Below are positions 15,790 through 20,725 of a stretch of DNA of 20,725 nucleotides, piece after piece. How positions within the stretch are numbered: the first letter of the stretch is position 1; each line of letters opens with the position of its first letter. This DNA is from Clostridiales bacterium UBA7573 (GTDB lineage: Bacteria; Bacillota; Clostridia; Oscillospirales; CAG-272): the NCBI GenBank assembly GCA_002477905.1, contig DLLB01000005.1, forward strand, positions 26,370 through 47,094, given 5' to 3'. The translations under genes were made by a program, and so were the position numbers. The notes beneath the pieces are model-generated. The model was not told the DNA's origin and ran no database searches. It saw only the letters and a program-made list of their open reading frames with translations.

Positions 15790-15824
15790 ATCCGCAGAAA
15801 AACAGCAAGAAGGAGGCGAAGAAG

Positions 15825-16655
15825 ATGTTTTTGCTTTCCAGCGAAGCGACTTCCGACCAACCGTTGGTTGTCAGCGCAAGCGGCATTGACGATCGAAATG
15901 ATACGCTTGTACAAGAGGTTTATCGTCCGCACGGACGCAAGGATTATCAGCTGATTTTGCTTTTGGCAGGGCAGGGAACCGTGAAATACAATGGCATGGA
16001 TTATCTTGCGAAAAAAGGAGACGTCATTCTGTTTTTGCCCGGACAGCCGCAACACTATCTGTATTCCCCGCGGCATACTGCATATTGGGTGCATTTTACC
16101 GGTACGGAAGCGGCATCCTTGTTGCCGTCGTTAGAAGCGTCGCCGGTGTTGTCCTGCCGTTTGGTATTTGCGCAACTGCGTACTTGGATGCAGGCACTGC
16201 TTGCGGAACAGCATGCGCATCTTCCGCAAAAAGAAAGCTGCGCACAGGCATACCTGCGGTTGATCTTTGCCGCGCTTTGCCGCGCACAAATGCACAGTGC
16301 GCCGATGCCATCCGCACAATTTTCCCAATTGCTTCCCGCACTGAGCGTACTGGAAAACTATTGTTTCCGGCATGATACCATTGCAGAACTTGCCCGCGCC
16401 TGTTCCTTAAGCCCGTATCATTTCATCCGTCTGTTCCGCGCCTGTACGGGATTGACGCCGGTTGCCTACCGGACGAAGATTGCGATGGGAAAGGCAGAAC
16501 GGCTGCTTGCCGAAACCGAAATGCCGGTCAGAGCTATTTCTTCTGCGCTCGGCTATTCCGATCCACTGTATTTTTCCCGCGTATTCACCGCATACACCGG
16601 TTCTTCCCCAACTGCTTACCGGATGAATCCGGCACAAGCCCAACGGCAAAAATAG
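15825..16655 (+). CDS. AraC-family transcriptional regulator
   Basis: A 276-residue cytoplasmic DNA-binding protein. The N-terminal cupin-type sensor (about 15-100) has DYQLILLLAGQGTVKYNG and KKGDVILFLPGQPQHYLYS, the strands that form the sugar pocket in AraC-type proteins. The C-terminal domain (about 180-275) has two helix-turn-helix motifs: IAELARACSLSPYHFIRLFR, then the PVRAISSALGYSDPLYFSRV block with the signature G-Y-x-x-x-x-Y-F-S-R-x-F. AGGAGG lies nine bases before the ATG. It is divergent from the GH2 gene across 217 bases that contain repeats and two promoters, so it most likely senses a sugar and controls GH2 expression. Confidence 0.94.
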   Translation: MFLLSSEATSDQPLVVSASGIDDRNDTLVQEVYRPHGRKDYQLILLLAGQGTVKYNGMDYLAKKGDVILFLPGQPQHYLYSPRHTAYWVHFTGTEAASLLPSLEASPVLSCRLVFAQLRTWMQALLAEQHAHLPQKESCAQAYLRLIFAALCRAQMHSAPMPSAQFSQLLPALSVLENYCFRHDTIAELARACSLSPYHFIRLFRACTGLTPVAYRTKIAMGKAERLLAETEMPVRAISSALGYSDPLYFSRVFTAYTGSSPTAYRMNPAQAQRQK

Positions 16656-16697
16656 AATAAATAGTGACAAAATTGCAACCTTTTTTTCGAAAAGCTA

Positions 16698-16726
16698 TTG
16701 CATTTTTCACAAAAGTACAGTATAAT
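16698..16726 (+). promoter_or_regulatory. Sigma-A promoter of the VTC-DUF4956-GH16 operon
   Basis: TTGCAT (16698-16703), a 17-base spacer and a perfect TATAAT (16721-16726). It lies about 42 bases before the TTG start of the first gene. No clear terminator separates it from the regulator gene, so read-through is possible. Confidence 0.85.
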
Positions 16727-16768
16727 AAAATAGATGTCTCCCACCATGATAAAAGGAGGAAGCACCGT

Positions 16769-17494
16769 TTGGCACAACTTACTTATACGTTTGCACGGGT
16801 AGAAAAAAAGTATTTGCTGACGGAAGCACAGTATACGGCGTTGATGGAACGGTTGTCCCCGTATCTTACCGCGGACGCTTACGGCAATTACACCCTGTGC
16901 AATATTTATTATGATACCCATTGTTATGATCTGATCCGACGCTCTTTAGACAAACCGGTTTATAAAGAGAAAATCCGCCTGCGCAGTTACGGTGTGGTCA
17001 CGCCGGAGGCACCGGTATTTCTGGAATTAAAAAAGAAATATGAGGGGATTGTGTATAAACGGCGGATCAAGCTCCCTTATCATAGCGCGTACGCTTACTT
17101 GGCGCAGGGGGTTTTGCCCGCGACCGACAGTCAGATTTTTCGGGAGATCGATTATTTTGTCCGGTTTTATCAGCCGCATCCGGCGGTCTATCTCGCCTAT
17201 GACCGGGAAGCCTACTTTGTACAGGACGATCCGGAACTTCGCGTTACCTTTGATCGGAATATCCGCTATCGGTTGCAGGATCTGCATTTGGACACCACCG
17301 ACAGTGGGGAACGGCTTTTGCCGGAGGGAAAAGTGTTACTGGAACTAAAGCTTCCGGCAACCATGCCGCTTTGGCTGACCGCCGCGCTGACGGATGTGCA
17401 GGCGCGCCCGACTTCTTTTTCAAAATACGGCAACATTTATCAGAAAGAGTATCCGCGTCTGTTTGGTGCGGCTCTTTCGGAAATTATGGGGTAA
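16769..17494 (+). CDS. VTC-domain (polyphosphate polymerase-type) protein
   Basis: A 241-residue protein of the VTC/CYTH tunnel-fold class. Charged strands that line the tunnel are visible: RVEKKYLL (10-17), KEKIRLRSYG (66-75), VFLELKKKYEGIVYKRRI (83-100), LAYDREAYF, RVTFDRNIRYR, KVLLELKLP and SFSKYGNIYQKEY near the end. In yeast Vtc4 this fold makes polyphosphate from ATP; bacterial homologues are only predicted to do so. The start is TTG at 16769 with AAAGGAGG nine bases upstream. Reading from the ATG at 16664 would cross the promoter. The protein is cytoplasmic with no membrane helix, and the next gene, the DUF4956 membrane protein, begins six bases after its stop. The two are probable partners. 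Confidence 0.9.
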   Translation: MAQLTYTFARVEKKYLLTEAQYTALMERLSPYLTADAYGNYTLCNIYYDTHCYDLIRRSLDKPVYKEKIRLRSYGVVTPEAPVFLELKKKYEGIVYKRRIKLPYHSAYAYLAQGVLPATDSQIFREIDYFVRFYQPHPAVYLAYDREAYFVQDDPELRVTFDRNIRYRLQDLHLDTTDSGERLLPEGKVLLELKLPATMPLWLTAALTDVQARPTSFSKYGNIYQKEYPRLFGAALSEIMG

Positions 17495-17500
17495 AAAGAC

Positions 17501-18196
17501 ATGTTCAGTACCTATTTCAAAAGTTTGTTTGACACGTCTGCGGACGGTACGACCGTCAGCGTCGGTGCGGCACTGCTTGCACTGCTTGCGGCGCTTGCGC
17601 TCGGCGCGGTGATTGCAGGCGCGTATCTTGTCAAAAATAAAGATTATACCAAAAGCTTTGTCATTACGTTGGTCATGTTACCTGCGGTGGTGCAGTCGGT
17701 GATTATGCTCGTCAACAGCAACATCGGGATGAGCATCGCCGTACTTGGCACATTCAGCTTGGTGCGCTTTCGTTCCGCGCCCGGTACGGCAAAGGAGATC
17801 TGCGCGATCTTTTTTGCAATGGCGGTGGGACTGGCGACCGGCGCGGGACAGATCCAGTATGCCGCGGTGTTGACGGTGATTCTTGCCGCGGTGATGATCG
17901 GGTTGAACTTTTTGCCGATCGGAAAACCGCGCGACGCCCAGCGGCAGTTAACGATCGTCATTCCCGAAACGCTGAACTATGTAGATGTGTTTGACGATCT
18001 GTTTGCAACGTACACGGAGAAAACGGAACTGCAAAAAGTAAAGACCACCAATATGGGCAGTATGTTTGAATTACGGTATCTTTTGACCTTGCGGGATGTG
18101 AAAACGGAAAAAGCATTTTTGGATGCGCTCCGGGAGCGTAACGGAAATCTGCCGATCACCTGCGGAAAAATTCTGCCGAAAACCGAAGAAATGTGA
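17501..18196 (+). CDS. DUF4956 membrane protein
   Basis: A 231-residue protein. Hydrophobic helices lie at about 20-42, 52-72, 75-88, 99-116 and 118-140, followed by a cytoplasmic domain of about 90 residues (LTIVIPETLNYVDVFDD onward). The segment LGTFSLVRFRSAPGTAKEIC (82-101), rich in arginine inside a membrane region, is characteristic of DUF4956. These proteins are usually encoded next to VTC-domain proteins, as here. A role in moving or anchoring the polymer made by the VTC domain is plausible but unproven. The ribosome site is weak (GGGG, seven bases before the ATG), so coupling to the preceding gene is likely. Confidence 0.88.
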   Translation: MFSTYFKSLFDTSADGTTVSVGAALLALLAALALGAVIAGAYLVKNKDYTKSFVITLVMLPAVVQSVIMLVNSNIGMSIAVLGTFSLVRFRSAPGTAKEICAIFFAMAVGLATGAGQIQYAAVLTVILAAVMIGLNFLPIGKPRDAQRQLTIVIPETLNYVDVFDDLFATYTEKTELQKVKTTNMGSMFELRYLLTLRDVKTEKAFLDALRERNGNLPITCGKILPKTEEM

Positions 18197-18198
18197 CG

Positions 18199-18234
18199 CT
18201 GTGTGGAGGTGCTTTCGGGCATCCCCACAGTTTT
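18199..18234 (+). terminator. Possible leaky terminator or attenuator between DUF4956 and GH16 genes
   Basis: An imperfect stem pairs CTGTG/CACAG at the base, then GG/CC, then TGC/GCA at the tip, with small bulges; the loop is about six bases. Only TTTT follows. It could reduce expression of the large lipoprotein relative to the two upstream genes, or mark a processing site. No clear new promoter is seen between it and the next ATG. Confidence 0.4.
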
Positions 18235-18272
18235 GCATAAATTCAATCATAAAAATGGAAAGGGAACGCTGT

Positions 18273-20725
18273 ATGAAGAACCAGAAACGTGGGTATCTCC
18301 GACTGCTTTGTCTTGTAATTGTGGTATTTTCCGCATTGGCGCTGTTCTGTGCCTGCGGAAACGATCCGACGCAGACCACCAATCAGCCGGACGATCCGAA
18401 AACGCCGAACGCGGCATCGCTTGCGTATGCCTTAAGAGAGTATTCGATTGTCGGTCCACAGGGGTTGACGGGAAACTCCTTGATTAACAAAGGCTCGGCA
18501 TTGATCGAAAATGCGCTCAAGGAGATCGGCGGCGCTACGTCTGTGGAAGTGAAAGACGACTATATCCGGCGTGGAGAAACGCCCCCTGTGGGAGCCAAAG
18601 AGATTCTGCTCGGCGTGACCAATCGCGAAGCGTCTAAAAATGCCAATGCCATTGTCACGGATGCCCGGAAAAATCACGATTTAGACTGGACAATCTATAT
18701 CCGCGAGAACGAAGTTGCCATTACCGGCGGCTCGGAAGAAGCCATCTATGCCGCTTGCGAAGAATTTGTCAAGCGACTTGCACAGCCGGCGGCAGATTTT
18801 GCAGGTGAAAAGCAGATCACACATTTGCAGGCGTATGACATTGAAACCTACGGCGGTGAGTCGCTTGCTTCCTATGGAATCATTCTCGGCGATGGTACGG
18901 ACGCGGCTGTCCGCGCGGCGGCAGTCAGATTACAGAGTGAAATTTATAGACTTTCCGGTTTCAGACTTCCGATTTCCGCGCAGGGCGATGCCAGCTATCC
19001 CTGTGAATTCTTAATCGGAACCACCGACCGCGCACTCAGCAAAACGGCGCTGGATCGGGTAAAGGAAAATCGGAAAAACTGGGCGCGGGACGCCGGTTTT
19101 GCAACCGGCGAAAAGCAGATTGCGATCGTCGGCGGTTGCAATGCGGCAGTGGTGCGCATGGTAGACGCTTATATTGCGGAATACTTCAAGCCTGCGGACG
19201 CAATCACGATGCCGGAAGGAAAACTGCTTGAGGCAACGGATGCCAAAACGATTAAACTCGGCGATGTGGAGATTTCAGAGTATGTTATCGTCATTCCGAT
19301 GGATGCCTCCTTTGAGGTTCGGTATGACGCGTATAAACTCAAACAGTATTTCTTACGCGAAGGCGCTTATGATGTGGAGATTGTTACGGATGATACTGCC
19401 AAAGCGGAATATGAGATTCTGCTGGGCAAAACTTCGCGTACCGAAACATTTGGGGCAACCAAACTCACGGCTTATCAGGCAGGATTTGTCGGGAAAAAGC
19501 TGGTTTTTGATGCGGGACATTATTATGGAATCAATCTGATGGTGGAATCCTTTATCAAGCAGTATACGGGATTGGAAACAGATGTGACGATTCCCGCCGC
19601 ATACAAGCAATCCGGCGAAGTGACGGATGTTGCCCTTACTTGGGAAAACAATGGATCTGCGGTGGAAGGGTTCCGTACGCAAAAGCCCGGTCAGTATGAG
19701 AAAATGGATGATGTGACAAAAGGCAAAGAATCCAATGTATTCACCTTGGTCTGGAATGATGAATTCAACGGCACCGAGCAGTATGATCCGGAACGTTGGA
19801 CCATGGATACCAACCAATCCATGTACACTGCCAATGCGGAAAATTCTATTTTGCCGGAGGTCATCTCACAGGACGGGAACGGCAATTTGGTGATGCATAC
19901 TTATATCTATGATCCGAATAAACGTGAAATTGATTATGACGGGGTGACATGGAAGAAGGGTTCGGCAGAAAACTATTATATTACCAACTATTCTTTTACC
20001 ACCGGAGATACGATGAACTTCATCTATGGGTATCTGGAAATGCGTGCAAAAGTGCCGTGTTATGGAATGGGAGAATGGACATCTTTCTGGGCAATGGCTT
20101 CTTTTGCAAATCTGTATGATGAAACCTATAAAAAAGAGCATGACGGAAAGAGTCTATCGGAAAATACCACCTATTACATTGAGGTCGATTTCTTTGAAAT
20201 TTTCTCCTCCGCAACCAGCGTTACGCCGAATTTGCATAAATGGTATCGGGACACAGCGGGCAATGTGTGGTATCAGTACCGGAAGCAGAATCAGGAGACG
20301 ACGCGCGATCAGCTTTCCGGCGTTGCCGGTGGCGTCGGTGCGGAAGGGAGTACCAGTAATCGTTCCTACACCGGTTCCAAAACGATTGCTTCGGAATTCC
20401 ATACGCACGGCTTCCTTTGGACCAAGGATGTCATGGCATTTGCAGTGGATGGGGTGTTCTATTATACCTATGATCTGAATCAGGATTTTGGATTGTATTG
20501 TTACTTTGATCCTACCAAGAATCAATATTTTGGTTCGGATAAGAAAGAGGATGAGCGTGCAGAGCGTACCGGCATGTTGGAATATGGCGCGCGCGATCCG
20601 AAGACTGGAAAAATCGATCCGGATCGTGTCAATGCACTGCCGATCATTCTGAATAATCAGATGTTTTCCGAGGCTTATGCGGTCAACAACACTTGGGCAC
20701 AAGGATTCCAACCGCAGAAAGATCT
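18273..20725 (+). CDS. Surface lipoprotein with three tandem modules and a GH16 glucanase-type domain, 3' end missing
   Basis: An open frame from ATG 18273 to the window end, 817 residues so far. The signal peptide (MKNQKRGYLRLLCLVIVVFS...) ends in a lipobox with cysteines near 26-28, so it is anchored outside the cell. Residues about 45-480 form three modules, each with a conserved ILLGxTxR or FLIGTTDR strand, at residues 110, 245 and 381, a period of about 135. They resemble the alpha/beta N-terminal domains found in front of GH67 and DUF4838 enzymes. A GH16 domain starts at about 490 (LVWNDEFNG). It has YGYLEMRAKVP, the active site EVDFFE (E637, D639, E642), and FHTHGFLWTKDVMAFAVDG. GH16 enzymes cut beta-1,3/1,4-glucans or galactans; the substrate here is not known. 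GGAAAGGG lies eight bases before the ATG. Confidence 0.9.
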   Translation, partial: MKNQKRGYLRLLCLVIVVFSALALFCACGNDPTQTTNQPDDPKTPNAASLAYALREYSIVGPQGLTGNSLINKGSALIENALKEIGGATSVEVKDDYIRRGETPPVGAKEILLGVTNREASKNANAIVTDARKNHDLDWTIYIRENEVAITGGSEEAIYAACEEFVKRLAQPAADFAGEKQITHLQAYDIETYGGESLASYGIILGDGTDAAVRAAAVRLQSEIYRLSGFRLPISAQGDASYPCEFLIGTTDRALSKTALDRVKENRKNWARDAGFATGEKQIAIVGGCNAAVVRMVDAYIAEYFKPADAITMPEGKLLEATDAKTIKLGDVEISEYVIVIPMDASFEVRYDAYKLKQYFLREGAYDVEIVTDDTAKAEYEILLGKTSRTETFGATKLTAYQAGFVGKKLVFDAGHYYGINLMVESFIKQYTGLETDVTIPAAYKQSGEVTDVALTWENNGSAVEGFRTQKPGQYEKMDDVTKGKESNVFTLVWNDEFNGTEQYDPERWTMDTNQSMYTANAENSILPEVISQDGNGNLVMHTYIYDPNKREIDYDGVTWKKGSAENYYITNYSFTTGDTMNFIYGYLEMRAKVPCYGMGEWTSFWAMASFANLYDETYKKEHDGKSLSENTTYYIEVDFFEIFSSATSVTPNLHKWYRDTAGNVWYQYRKQNQETTRDQLSGVAGGVGAEGSTSNRSYTGSKTIASEFHTHGFLWTKDVMAFAVDGVFYYTYDLNQDFGLYCYFDPTKNQYFGSDKKEDERAERTGMLEYGARDPKTGKIDPDRVNALPIILNNQMFSEAYAVNNTWAQGFQPQKD

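Noticed and set aside
15608..15886. N-terminal extension of the GH2 protein by 93 residues
   Set aside because: It would run through the divergent promoters and repeats and the start of the regulator gene. The ATG at 15607 has a clear ribosome site and gives the family's normal N-terminus.
16656..16697. Possible terminator after the AraC-type gene (T-run at 16680-16687)
   Set aside because: There is a T-run but no convincing GC-rich stem before it.
1..20725. CRISPR arrays, tRNA or rRNA genes, insertion sequences, phage genes
   Set aside because: I read the intergenic stretches on both strands and saw no spaced identical repeats, cloverleaf sequences, transposase motifs or phage structural genes.

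Overview
The window looks like a chromosomal segment of a Gram-positive, low-to-medium GC Bacillota, most likely a gut-type member of the class Clostridia. The reasons are strong AGGAGG-type ribosome sites on nearly every gene, several TTG starts, standard stop codons, an HPr kinase/phosphorylase, a YmdB homologue, lipoprotein signal peptides in place of periplasmic-type ones, and the pairing of a VTC-domain protein with a DUF4956 membrane protein. The genus cannot be named from the sequence alone. I see no RNA genes, insertion sequences, phage genes or CRISPR arrays.

Layout, left to right. (1) 1-1244 (+): the 3' part of a nitroreductase, then a YmdB-type metallophosphoesterase. (2) 1251-2572 (-): a compact cassette of three unrecognised proteins, the last with a leucine-rich hydrophobic C-terminus. 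(3) 2645-3730 (+): a YfcE-type phosphodiesterase and a small membrane protein. (4) 3807-3902 (-): a 31-residue cysteine-rich membrane microprotein with its own terminator. (5) 4065-6643 (+): hprK, then a membrane-anchored HtrA-type serine protease ending at a terminator. (6) 6915-13170 (+): a five-gene operon with an ABC ATPase, an ABC-2 permease, a GldG-like protein, a DUF4340 protein and a PrsA/SurA-like lipoprotein, closed by a strong terminator. (7) 13265-15607 (-) and 15825-16655 (+): a cytoplasmic GH2 glycosidase divergent from an AraC-family regulator, with repeats in the shared control region. (8) 16769-20725 (+): VTC-domain protein, DUF4956 membrane protein and a large surface lipoprotein that runs off the window. 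That lipoprotein has three tandem modules of about 135 residues followed by a GH16 (laminarinase-type) catalytic domain.

Two themes run through the right half. One is the cell envelope and its exported proteins: HtrA protease, Gld-type transporter, PrsA-like foldase and the VTC/DUF4956/GH16 set. The other is carbohydrate use and its control: HprK, AraC with GH2, and GH16. The most interesting candidates are the VTC-DUF4956-GH16 operon, the Gld-like transporter with a built-in foldase lipoprotein, and the minus-strand small-protein genes, which share an AC-N17-(C/A)ATAGGATAA element resembling sporulation sigma-K promoters. None of these functions can be proven from the sequence alone.
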